DNA from: Podochytrium sp. JEL0797 | Lineage: Eukaryota; Chytridiomycota; Chytridiomycetes; Chytridiales; Chytriomycetaceae | Assembly (NCBI GenBank): GCA_027596195.1 | Contig: JADGJG010000004.1 | Location: 1-64,000 of the forward strand | DNA: 64,000 nucleotides | Reading direction: 5' to 3' | In this document: in pieces, positions 44,775 through 56,086 of the stretch | Position numbering within the stretch: the stretch's first letter is position 1 | How the letters are laid out: each line of letters starts with the position of its first letter | The notes under the pieces: model-generated | What the model was told of the DNA's origin: nothing | What the model saw: only the letters and a program-made list of their open reading frames with translations | Database searches by the model: none | Position numbers and translations under genes: made by a program

Positions 44775-45292
44775 TTCCAGTATGGTTCTTTGTTGCGAAG
44801 AACAGGGAACCGCCCATTGTTCGCATTCATCATTTCATAATTAAACCTGACGAGCCAATTATTACTACATTTCTAACCGCTAATTATATCGCGATTATAA
44901 AAGCAACGAATGTTCATTTTTCACTACTATTTTTTTATTTTTCTATTTTTTTGGGGATAAGATTCATGAGAAGAGAAGAAAAGAAGAGAAACTTCCAACA
45001 CAACCACAGTCCATCAACATTCGCCACTAACCCCACTACCCATTTAGAACCAGAAACTGGCCCATATCAGACGATTCCAACACTGGCAGATCCAAGAAGG
45101 ACCTATTAGAGCCGGAACGACTTGACAAGGTAGAGAGGCTGACCGAGAACCACAGGTGGGACCAAGGAAGCCCCAGGCACGTTACTCGGATAGTGGCGAT
45201 TGCTGACGTGTAAGACTGCGTTGCGAAACCTGACCCCAACAAAAACCCCCCGGTTCACGCCGACCCCAAACTATTCCGCCAGAAATCACTTC
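43685..45292. repeat. Source arm of a large inverted duplication
   Basis: The minus strand from 45292 to about 43685 matches the plus strand of 59921-61593: about 515 bp of 5' flank plus the 5' part of the CNB gene. Landmarks are gttcacgccgacccc (45253), ggatagtggcgattgctgac (45188), gacttgacaagg (45119) and the gene start at 44774. Confidence 0.8.
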
Positions 45293-46512
45293 CTCCAGTA
45301 GCCCGATTGAGAGATTTGGAGTCAGACTCAGTAGCGCGTGCTCTGGGAAGAAGACCTGACAATTTTGTGTGAGATTCCCTAATAATGCATTCAATCAAAT
45401 AATATTACCTTGAGGCACACCAGCAGGACGAGAACCGGCAGCAGAGACGACCACTGAATTGTAAAACGTTCAAACCACGTGCAATGAGGTGAAGGTCCCG
45501 GGCTATTTAGAAGAAGAAGACCATTGGTTTGAATTCGTCGCGGCCCTTCCCTTACGGGGGAAGTCTCTCGAGAACGTAATCATTTTTTCGAGTTAAATTC
45601 AACGTGGGATCACTTGCAGGGTGAATTCTCACCATTCAACTCCGCGAACATATCTTGACTGCGATGAATCAATGTCGATCCAGGTCTCCATTCTACGTCA
45701 ACGCCTCGAAACAACAACCAAAAAGCTCAGCCGTGTGCATGTGTGGAGATAAGAAAGTTGTTTGCACATGCGGCCGATAATTCGATCTTTTATTCCAAAT
45801 GAAAGCTCTCTTCCAAAGCCCGACTCGAGGTCGAATTCCCGAACAATTATCACTGCACATTCTGGGAATCACTCGAATTCCCCTCTCATTCTATTTCCAT
45901 TTGAGAGAAATTCCACTCTCGCAGCAAAGTCCTTCCCCTATCGCCCCTACATGCCTGCCCCAGTATCAATTTTTTATTTCTTTTGATGAGGTTTGTCAGA
46001 AATTTTCCATTGCCAAATCCGAACGCGTCGATCAGCTTCAAGACGCGTGTTTCGCGCGCATTTACCATACGTCATTGACGGAGTTAGAACCTACGCTGTT
46101 TGTCGATCAAAAATGGCAGCTGGATATGGTCGAGGAACCAGCCTCTTCTACTGGTGCTGTGGATCCCAAATCGCGTTCCATGCCGTTTTCAAAAGTATTC
46201 TTCCGTTCTTGACTCACCAGTGTGGGGCCCTGTCCGGGGGGTGTAAGTTGAACTATTTTGACGCGTCTTTTTATGTTCGTGTTCACTGATTGTGTTCTTT
46301 TTCCAAACCATGTCGAAAAAATGTAAAATACACCATCCATCGGGCGCAATTAATATTCTATATTGATGTTATGGAATAAAAATAATTCTTTCATGCATTC
46401 AGCTGCGTATTGTCGGCGAAACGAAATTCTAAAGGGTGCGCACGTTGTGGTTGGCAATATTTGCCAAAAAATGAAGTCACAATTTCCTGCAGACATATTT
46501 AAGGAATACGCG
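45293..46512. other. Decayed region with coiled-coil family fragments (copy 2)
   Basis: 45690-45722 (ctacgtcaacgcctcgaaac) repeats 38735-38765 and 45520-45545 resembles 39003-39025, so part of the same relic family lies here on the plus strand. An ORF at 45799-46212 (137 codons, including SERVDQLQDACFARIYHTSL) has no family match. Nothing else is supported. Confidence 0.4.
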
Positions 46513-48272
46513 AATGCCAAATAAGACGCGGAGGAGAGATCGACTGGAGACAAAGATTGCCGTAAAAAAGGCTGCCTCCAAGAAACCGCTTGGAGTTGCT
46601 CCAGCCAATCCTGCGCCAGCAATTCAGAATTGATCGCCTCACGTGTACCGTTTCAATCAATGCCCGTCAGGACCCGACTCCTTTCATTACTTCTACTTCT
46701 GCTTCAGCTTCGAAATCTCATAAAAAGTTGTAACTCTGTTATCCTTTAGTTTCGTTGATTCCTTCATTTACGACCAATCCAACCGACCTCGTGTCCGTCG
46801 TCGGAGAATTCAACAATCGTCGCCCCTTCATGCAGACGCCACGGCACACCACATATCTCCCACACGTATTTTCGCCGATACTGCTAAGCAAAATGACTTT
46901 GTGAGTGAAGAAACGCACCTCTCCTCCCTCCCTCTCCTTCCCAAACCGAAATAACATGAAGAATAAATAATTATCAAACAATTTTCGGTTTCTCTGCATT
47001 ATTCGACGGCGGGGAGGGAGGATCCGAATATGAAAATATTAATTTTAACGGCTCCTTCGAGTTTTTCTCTTTCCCCTTCTTTTCTTCCATTTAAATATCC
47101 TTCGTTTTGTTATATTTCCGAGGGGCCACTGATTTTAGACAACCCGGCTTCAACACAAGCTCCAAAAAGCCATCGAAAAACTCACGAACCAACGCGCCCA
47201 GATTGACAAGCACCAGAGGGAGTATTTTCTTGAGCTCAATCGTATGAAGGAGGAAGTTTCCAGGGTGATAAGTTCTGAGGAGTCAATGCGCAGGACATGT
47301 GTCGCAAGAGGTGAAGTGTTTGAAACAGCAGCTGGGGGGTGATTGGATGGAGTATAATAGTGAGCTTTTAATGGAGAGGGACATTATCCACATGTTGGAG
47401 AAGTTGCACGATGAGGCCGAGAAGGGAAAGACTACTGCTGTTGAGTTGCAGGTAAAGTTATGCTGATTGCATTAGTGGCAATTGTATGAATTTCGAAGCA
47501 GCTGAACACTTTTACTCAATGCAGAAGAGAAACCTTGAGCAAGCCGCATCAGCAGCAAACATTTCGGGGCTGGAGAATCAAATCCACGCGCTTGAGAAGC
47601 AGTGAGTTGACTCGAAATGAAATATAATTTCGCTCCTCACACCCCCTTCACATAGTAACCGCGACCTGGTCTCCCAAAACTATAGCTTACACTTCCAAGT
47701 TACACCATTTAGAGGTATTTTTCATTTTCTGTTGGAGGGGTTTGCTACGCGTTTTGTTGAATTGCCCTTTCAATCGCAGGCGAGAATTCGAATCTTCGCG
47801 TTCAATTCGATGCGCTCAAGAACCGAGTCCACACGCTGGAGGAGGAAAATGGGCGTTTAGTGAACTGAGCTTCGCAAATTATCAGCGTGGGGTTTTTTAC
47901 TGGTTTGAGAGCTGACTGTCGCCAATTGTATTCCAGGTTGTTGACCCTGTAGAGCACCAACTCCTCAAAGACCAAATCTCCATCTTTACGGTCAAATTCA
48001 ACTCGATCGAAAGCGTGTTTGCGGAAGAGAAGGCGAAACTGGTCAACGCCATGATTGCACTGGAAGCCCAACTGGCGAATGCTACTTTGGAGAGAGACTC
48101 GGTACAGGCAGATTCGGAAACGTTGCTGAAGGAGATTGAGAAGTTGAAGGCTTCGTCTCAATTTTTTTGTACTAAGGTAAACGATTTCTTTCATTCTCCA
48201 GTTATCGTTGAAAGAATTGCGGTGTCAGAACCGGAATCTGCGCTCGCAGACCCCCAGAAATCAGATGCTTGA
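46513..48272 (+). CDS. Coiled-coil protein, multi-exon (copy 3, likely intact; 5' end unsure)
   Basis: Phase-consistent exons: about 46748-46909, 47145-47238, 47290-47451, 47525-47602, 47661-47702, 47778-47860, 47937-48174 and a last part to about 48272 or just beyond. They read TTRLQHKLQKAIEKLTNQRA, VKCLKQQLGGDWMEYNSELL, MERDIIHMLEKLHDEAEKGK, ISGLENQIHALEK, NRVHTLEEENGRLV and KFNSIESVFAEEKAKLVNAM, i.e. near-continuous heptads. The start may be MPNKTRRRDRLETKIA at 46513, but the first introns are uncertain. Other family copies are at 38568-39530 and 53500-55142. Function unknown. Confidence 0.45.
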
Positions 48273-48529
48273 GCCCACATACATATATTACTTAAGTATT
48301 CCTGTTATGATTGAATAATCGAAAATATTCATTTTACCCCGCGATGCATTAATGAATAATTATTCTTTTCATCTTTAAAAGAAAAGTTTGAAATGCAAAT
48401 CGCGTGGTGTATTGGAAATGCATAGTCCAACAGCGGGTTCGTCTCTCTTCATTGATAAACTTCGAAAACCATTCCATATCTGAACTCCCCCGCGTCAATC
48501 GATCAAAAAAAAATCAAAAATCCTACTTT

Positions 48530-51295
48530 TTATATCGACTTGGTCTCCTTAATCGCCCTCAAAACCTCCCTCATAATCCCCTTCTTAAAATTCTTCCACT
48601 CATTCCTCGCCAAATACAACCCCTGAATCGTCCCCCAATCGCGAACCACGTTCCGCACCCCCGCATACTCGATGGCGATTTGTTTCACAAGTTCAGGGTG
48701 GTACACTAGCTCCTTTGAGAAGGTGTGTTTGCTGATGGAGATGTATTTGAGGCGAGAGGAGGAGACGAGGGAGAAGATGGATTTGGCGCCCTCCATTACG
48801 TCAAAGTAGTTTGCGATCGTGGTTATTTGGTTGGGGGTACCGATGGAAGCGAGGCAGGAGGCTGCGCCAATAAGATCGCCTGCGTAGAGTTTCGAGAGGC
48901 GTAGGATTTCGGTGATGACCGTGGAGCCATGTGGGGTTGGGGTTGAGGGGGGCAGGGGGTGCGGGTGGAGAGTATATTTTTGGGAGCGAGAGGTGGAGGG
49001 GAGTTTTGTGAACTGGAAGCAGCGGATGATTTTGCATTCTCCTTCGCTGGTGGGGGGTTTTTTGGGTTGTGAGTAGAGAAATGGGAGGGGTGAGTTTTGG
49101 TTACCAGAGTAAGTATACGTGTGGAGAGACGTCTCCTTCCGTTACTAAAAGTGTATCAGTGGGTACTTGCACAGTTTGGGAAGTGAGTGCAAGTTGGTGG
49201 ATCGAATCCGGACCGAGTTGTTTGAACAGTGGGTGTGCAGAGATGAAGCGCTTTCGTTCCTCCATTTCCACAACGGCTTGACCTTTCAGAACGTGTTCGA
49301 AATCATCTCTCGATATCCAGAGAAGCTCCGTGTCCTAAAACCAAAACATGAGACGCGCGCGATGCCATCAACGCGGCATTAACTAACCTTTGTTGTCACC
49401 ACCGTCGCCGTCCTTCGACTATTCGCCACCATCAACCCCACCTCCCCAAACAACTTCCCCGGGCCCATATACCCAATCCACCGATTCTTGCCCTCCTGAT
49501 TCAACTTCAACACCTCACACTCCCCACTCATGATATAATAAAATCGCATCGCAAAGTGGTTCTGTTTAATCACAGTGCGGCCTGCACCGAACCGCTCGTA
49601 GCCGAGTACGCGGCCGAGGTCCTTGCGCACGGATTCACTGTATTTGGAGAATCCGGGGAGTCCGCGAACCAGCTCTTGGAGGGCTTTACAGTCTTCGAGT
49701 GTGCGGGATTCAGGGAGCTTTTCCAACGCGATTCGCATGCGGGAACTTCCACCCGCTTGTGCGTCGATTCGATACGTGTCGAGGTGGAACCCGATCCCAC
49801 CAACGCCTTTTCCACCCTCTGCAGAACGGATGCGGGCTATTGAGGCGGGGTTGATAGAGGCGGTGATGGGGAGGGATCCGATTGCGCGGGTCGAGCGGAT
49901 CATTCCTGTTACTTTTGTGATAGCAAAGAGCCACCTTTGGCGGGCGCGGTGGGAACGTTCTTGGGAGCGGAGGGTGGAGATGAGGTGGGCTGTTGCGAGG
50001 GATTTTCGGCGGGTGGTGGGGGGTTTGGTTTTGGTTTTGGTTGGTGTGGTGGTAATGAGTGGGGTGGATTTTGTGAGGGCTAAGTCGACGGAGGCGTCGT
50101 GGTTTGAAAAGGCTTCTTTGAGAATGTGGGCGGAGAAAGAGGAGCGGTGTGGGATTTGGGTGGGGAATAGGAGTTTGGGGGTGTTGTGTTGAGACCAGGA
50201 GCTTCGACGGGATTGCGGGATTGCCCCGCGAGGGTCGGTGGGGTCTTCGACGGCGGGTATTTTGAGGGGGGGTTTTTTGAAGGAGATGGAGCGGCGGCGG
50301 TAGGTTTCGTATTCGGCGGTTTCTGAAAAAAGTGAGCTGGGGCGACGTAGAGCCGAGGAATCGAGTTTGGTAAAATATTGCGTGAGTGGACGTGTGGCTA
50401 CGGATGCGCGGAACGAATATCTCCTCTGAGCATATTCTGGGTCACTTCCGGGTTCAAGGATGCTCGAGGAATAGGAATCCGCGCTGTGCATTGAGTCGAA
50501 TGATTGTTGGACCGTTTCGGTGCTTTCGTTTTGGAATTGTAACTTGGCGAGGTTTGAGGAAGGTGTTTTGGTGAGTTTGCGGATGGGTTCTGGTGGGGGT
50601 GGGTTGGAGGGAGTGCGGGGGATACTGACGGCGCTGCGGGACGCGTCTTTGCCGCGGGAGAGAAAGACGGCGCTGCCACTCTTGTGAAAGTTTGGCTTGC
50701 TTCCGCTTGCGTTCTTTAAGAGACTTCTTTCCGAAGTGGACATGACGCGTGAACTGTTGTGTAAATTTCGCGTGCTCCCACTTTCGAAGCGTGCACCCTC
50801 GTTGTTTAAATTTCGCGTGCTCCCACTTTCTTTTCTAAAGAGATTCCTTTCGGAGATGGCTGTAGCTGAGACCGCGGGTGAAATATCCGGGCGTGATATT
50901 TTAATACTGGGTGCTCGTGCAGCAGCGGCCCCTAGATTCGTTACACTCGACCCCAAACGCGTTTGCAAATCCGGAAATAAACCCAACCGATTCCTCTCGT
51001 CAAGATGGGGCTCCACCACCACTGAAACGCTCTTTCCAGACTCGAGTGCCGCACTGAGGTTGTGGATACTGTTGCTTTGGCTGCTGGCGATAAAACTGTT
51101 GAGTTTCGTCACGGAGGAAGCGTATAATGACTTTTGGGACAAGGCGCGATTAGTGGAGGGGAAAATCAATATCGATTCCATGTCTGCAATAGATTTTGCT
51201 GATGAAATGATTCGTGGGCGCGGTGGAGGATCGGGGGAGTCGAGTGGGGTGTTTCCGGGTCCTTCTGAGATGTGGATATCGATGAGGGAGGTCAT
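48530..51295 (-). CDS. Protein with two tandem cyclic-nucleotide-binding-like domains (copy B)
   Basis: Exons 51295-49388, 49334-49105 and 49046-48530 give 884 residues. The N-terminal about 480 residues are Ser-rich with repeated ESGSTRNL(N/H)N motifs. CNB1 has GAGRTVIKQNHFAMRFYYIM and FGEVGLMVANSRRTATVVTT, close to the FGExALx...RxAT cassette. CNB2 starts FKQLGPDSIHQLALTSQTVQ and has DLIGAASCLASIG. The final intron is at the same position and phase as in copy A, so the two genes share an ancestor; copy A lacks the intron after VTTK. Confidence 0.75.
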
Positions 51296-51441
51296 GTTGT
51301 TGTGACAGGACTGGGTGATTAATCTGTTAGGTGCAAGAGACGTTGTTTGTAAATCGAATGTAAATCAGTTGTGGATCAACGCGATCGACCCTTGGTTGCG
51401 ATTTTCTCATCGTGTCCGCCAAAGAAAAAACACAAAAACCA

Positions 51442-53430
51442 ATGGACCTCGACAGCACCTGGCCCAACCGCTTCCGGCACCCCGACGTCTTCCTCACACG
51501 CTCAGGCCCGCTCGCACCAGACGCATTCAGCGCCAGCGAAGAACTCCAAACGTTTGTGCACAGCGATGACCTCAAGATCCTCGTGATTGGCGCAGGGGGT
51601 TTGGGATGCGAGTTGCTCAAGAACCTGGCGCTGATGGGGTTTACGGATATTCATGTCATTGATATGGATACGATTGATACGAGTAATTTGAATAGGCAGT
51701 TTTTGTTTCGGTAACGAGTGGTTGCTTGGTTGTTACACCTGTGGTGATCACGCCCCCACTCACCACTCATTCACATACTGTGTATTAGATACAAAGACGT
51801 TGGAAAAAGCAAAGCCGAAGTCGCTGCCGAATTCATCATGTCGCGTGTCGAAGGATGCACCGTCACGCCCTTCTTTGGAAAAATCCAGGACAAGGACGAA
51901 GAATATTATGAACAGTTTTCAATTGTCATTTGCGGATTGGATAGTGTCGAAGCGAGGCGGTGGTGAGGCTTTTTTTTGGGGGGGTTTTATTTGTTCTGAC
52001 GCGTGAGGAGGTAGGATCAATGCGACTATTGTGGGGATGTATGACCCGGAAGATCCGAGCACGTTGAAGCCGATTGTGGATGGAGGAACGGAAGGTGCGT
52101 GGAATTGTTTGGGCGGTTTCGATATTCCGTCTGATTCCTATATTCTCCCCGCACACGAAACCAGGATTCAAGGGACAATCGCGTGTCATTATTCCAAAGC
52201 AAACGGCGTGTTATGAGTGTTCGTTGGATATGCAAACGAAACCCGTCACGTTTCCGGTTCGTTTTGTCTTGTTTTTTGCGTCGTTGCACCAGTCCCTCGA
52301 AATCAAACAACGCGTCGTCCACCTCCTAAACCCGGCTTTCCATCACCAACACCGCAGATTTGTACCATCGCAAACACCCCCCGCCTCCCCGAACACTGTA
52401 TCCAATACGCCTCTCTCCTCCTCTGGCCCAAATCCTATCTTGAGACTAAAATCGACGGTGATGATCCAGATCATATCGACTGGTTGTTTGGGGAAGCCCA
52501 GAAACGGGCGGAGGAGTTTGGGATTCGTGGGGTTACAAGGGTGTTGACGATGGGGGTTGTCAAGAATATTATTCCCGCGATTGCGAGTACGAATGCGATT
52601 GTTGCTGGTGTGTGTTTGAGTGTGTGAGCGAAGTGCGCGTGCGAGTGTTTGTGCGGGCGCGTAGCGCCAACGCACGCGCAGCGGCGTTTACTGGACGAGC
52701 GAGCGCGATTCGCGCGGCAGCATGGCGGAGCGAAGCGCTCACGCACGCTGCACGTGCGTGTGTTTGTGCGGGCGCGTAGCGCACGCGCGTGCGCAGCGTG
52801 CGGAAAGAACGAGTGAGGCGAGACGGATTCGCGCGGAAGCACTCGTTGAATGCGCAGCAAAGCTGCGCGTTAGAGTGAACGAAGAAGTTGGTGGGAATTG
52901 CGTCTCGCGAACACACGCGCGCTGCGCGCGCGTAAAGAACGAATGAGACGAGACCGAGCGTGCAGTATGCGTTCTCATCATCACGTCAACCAAACGACTC
53001 ACTCAAAACACACACCACAGCCGCCACCGCCAACGAAGTCTTCAAACTCGCCTCCTTGTGCTCCCCAACCGTCGACAACTACATGATGTACGTTGGCGAC
53101 GAAGGCCTCTACACGCACACCTTCTCACTCGAAAAGAAACCCGATTGCCCCGTTTGCGGGAGCGAACCCATCACGTTCACTGTCCCCCGCTCTTGGACCG
53201 TGCAAGATTTGATAGATGAGTTGATGGTGCGGCCTGGGATGCAGATCAAGAAACCGAGTTTGAGGGGGGTGGAGAGGAGTTTATATATGCAGGCGCCGAG
53301 GGCGTTGGAGGAGGCGACGAGGGGGAATTTGGGGAGGAAGGTTGTTGAGTTGGTGGGGGAGGGGGAGACTGTGGTTGTGACAGATGTGGGGTTGCCGATT
53401 AGTTTGCAGTTGGTTGTGCGGTTTGAGTGA
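51442..53430 (+). CDS. UBA3: NEDD8-activating enzyme E1 catalytic subunit UBA3
   Basis: Exons 51442-51710, 51789-51962, 52015-52094, 52165-52256, 52358-52607 and 53021-53430 give 424 residues. ATP site: [20 protein letters not shown] with the downstream [35 protein letters not shown] carries the catalytic Cys (EHC). Zinc cysteines: CYEC and [36 protein letters not shown] and a C-terminal ubiquitin-fold domain complete the match. With its APPBP1/ULA1 partner it adenylates NEDD8. The ATG at 51442 ([11 protein letters not shown]) is chosen; 51412 is only a GTG. Intron 5 is 413 nt and GC-rich with internal repeats. Confidence 0.93.
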
Positions 53431-53499
53431 ATATTTTGTGTGAATGGTGTGTTTTCGTTACATTCTCACCAGAAGCGAAAGAAACCGCATACCTCAGTA

Positions 53500-55142
53500 A
53501 ACAATAATTCAGATGAAGCCTTCAACTTCTCAATCTCCTTCAGCGACGTTTTCCAAAGTCACAGTCACCAGGTGGGCTTCCAGCGCATTCTTTTCCTCCA
53601 CAAGCTTCGTCTTCTCGTCTGCAAGCACTCTTTCGATCGAGTTGGAACTGGCATTGAACTCCGAGATTTGGTTGTTGAGCGCGCCCTCTTCCATTAAAAA
53701 ATTTGCGACTGAAAAAATTGAAGGCAATTTAACAAACGGCCAAACCCAAAAAACGAAACGCTGTAAAAATACCTCTCAATGGTCCAACTTGAGAGTGGAG
53801 GTTGGAGTTTTGGGCAGCGAGCTCGCGGTTTCTAAAGAATTTGAAGTCGGTGAGTAAAGCGAAATCAGAATACATTTGAGGTCAACTCACTTTCCATTGA
53901 GCACGTGGAGCTAGTACTCCAGCTCCGAAATTCTCGCCGCGGATGCTGTTTACTCGAACATTCTCTCCCGTTGTTCCTTTTCCATCTCGGTGCGCTGGGC
54001 TGCGAGTTCTTTGAAAGAGTATATCTGCACACACCATGTCAGCTGTCCACAAAATGCACCACAACTAAGAAAGAGGTTCTTATAAGAGGGGGATTATGAG
54101 GGAGGTTTTGAAGGGATTAAGGACACCAAGTCGATATAACAAAAAATTAGTTACCATAAATTGCTTAGGTGTGCTTCCTACCTCTGCAGTGTCCACCGAA
54201 TCCACCATTTGAGAAGTCGCTGTCGATTCTCAGAAACAGGTTGGACTTCCACAGCCAGTGCTGGCGCAAGTGCGCTAGAGTACTGTGCAGAAATGCTAAT
54301 AGACGCGGACGCAGGCCTGTTTCAGAGCTTGTCCAACTCCTCCTCCAACACGCGAACGCGTTCCGTCAATTCGTTGACTTTGCTGTTGGTCTTCTTGTGT
54401 TGATCAACCATTCCTCGCATTTTGTTCTTGGCGTTCGTGAGTGTGTCCTTGAGTTTGATTCTTGCTGTTTCGAGTTCGTGGGCGACCTGTTTTCGTTCCT
54501 GCGGCCATATTGTCTCGAGAGAAAATTGTTCGTGACAATGGCGACGACCAAACGACGCGCTACCCCCCACGGCACGCCAAAACACGTCTGCAAAAACGGC
54601 TTGAAAATCAGATGATACGGACGACTCGCCCTTGAAGGATTTGATGAATCAGTCGCACCCGTCGTGTTTTGAAGTCGAGTGAAACTTGCCGCAATACTTC
54701 GAAATGAGACGCTGCAACAGAATCTGCACCTCAATCAGATTCAAGGTATAGACTAAACCGAGCATAGCTTATCCTTCCTCTTCCTTCTCTTAAAGTAGGG
54801 GTGTTGGGAGAAGTTGGGGAGGCTGTCGACCTGTCAGTACGCGCGTCCATTTTCAACTTTCGAGTTCGGAAAGACAGTTCTTGACGTTCAAGCTGCTTTA
54901 CGTGACCGCAAAATGAGACATTTCCGAGTCGGTGATACGCGAAACGCCAGCGAACTTCGGCAGGAGGCGCTAACTCTGACCCGTTCACTCACCATCATCA
55001 GCTCAGCAGAATCTGCGTAAAGAATATGCATGGCCGAATATAATCGAATATCTCGCTCTCTGGCGAGCCGCGTCTGCGCCGGAGAAATCGGAGCCAGAAG
55101 TGACGTGACAGAAACAAATAATGAGGCGACAATCCCATACAA
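53500..55142 (-). pseudogene. Coiled-coil family member with a nonsense change (copy 4)
   Basis: Minus-strand coil segments in order: LARERDIRLYSAMHILYADS (exon ending at a GTGAGT), QLERQELSFRTRKLKMDA, LNLIEVQILLQRLISKYCGK, ETARIKLKDTLTNAKNKMRG and TERVRVLEEELDKL followed by TGA. At the same place copy 1 has CGA (QLRNRPAS), so the stop looks like a C-to-T change in a CpG. Similarity continues beyond the stop to about 54190. The part near 53530-53727 matches the KAKLVNAMIALEAQL segment of copy 3. Confidence 0.5.
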
Positions 55143-56086
55143 GTCGCTTGGTCAGAAGCAACCCTCAATATGAGTTCGAATCGCTTACTAAATTGATTTT
55201 CTTATTTATTCGTGGGGTGTTTGAGTGTTTGGGATCGAACAAGGGGACTGATTCATCAAAATGGCGGCCAGCACGAATTCTTCCAATTATTCGAATAAAC
55301 GAGATTTGACTGTTTCTGCCCTTTGAATTCTTGCTGAGGTCGTTTTCGTTCAAAATCAGGCTGGCGGGACCAAACTTGAACCGGAAAGCGAATACAAGGG
55401 CCGGAACGCACCCACTAGCAGATTTAGATTCGTACAGAGATGCGCCGTTGGTTCGAGAGAGATGTATGGATGTTTCGCAGTGTGCTGCTTCGAATTGCGA
55501 GGGCTTCCACCCACAAATGAATCCGCGGGTCTCGTTGCGGCAGATCACAGCGAGTGGGAGCACATGCGAGGATTCCAGGTATTTGATGGATGTGTGTCCG
55601 ATTGTGTCCGTTGTGTTTCTAAGGAGCCGGGTCAGTTTTCTGGAAGGGAACGCCAAACAAAGCCACAAAACAACCACACAGAATCGCATACTTCCCCAAG
55701 TGTATCCCATGTAGTTCAAGCGCGAGTATCCGTAGGATGTCCATTGGCTTCGTGCTGGTGGGATGTCGAATCAAACTGCGAACTGCGAATTTCGGATTTT
55801 ATTTCCTGTCCAAAAAACAGCCATGTCCAGCGAGGTACGACTTCCCCCCCAATCCCCAATCCCCCATACTCCTTCCCTTACGCGTTTTGTCTGGAGTTTG
55901 TGCATTCGCAGCATGCAGAAATGCACCGCCAATGCACAAAGCGGACTGCGTCTTTGTTTGGCTCTGTTTTGAAGTTTGTTTGGGGGCGTGCGATATGTTT
56001 GGCGCGAAGCAACAGCATGAGTAACTGCTGATTCCGAGCGATTTTCGTGTTCCTCCTCTTCCTCACAACGTCTTGCGTTTTTTCAG
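55143..56086. other. Region of unresolved ORFs
   Basis: Overlapping ORFs occur on both strands (minus 55165-55719; plus 55331-55714; plus 55462-56031). The plus frame 55331-55714 has a Cys-rich text (CMDVSQCAASNCEGFHPQMN) that could be a secreted-protein fragment, but there is no start or splice support. The first exon of the next gene may lie here. Confidence 0.3.

Noticed and set aside
55165..55719. A 184-codon minus-strand gene
   Set aside because: No motif, no splice context, and two equally long ORFs lie opposite it.
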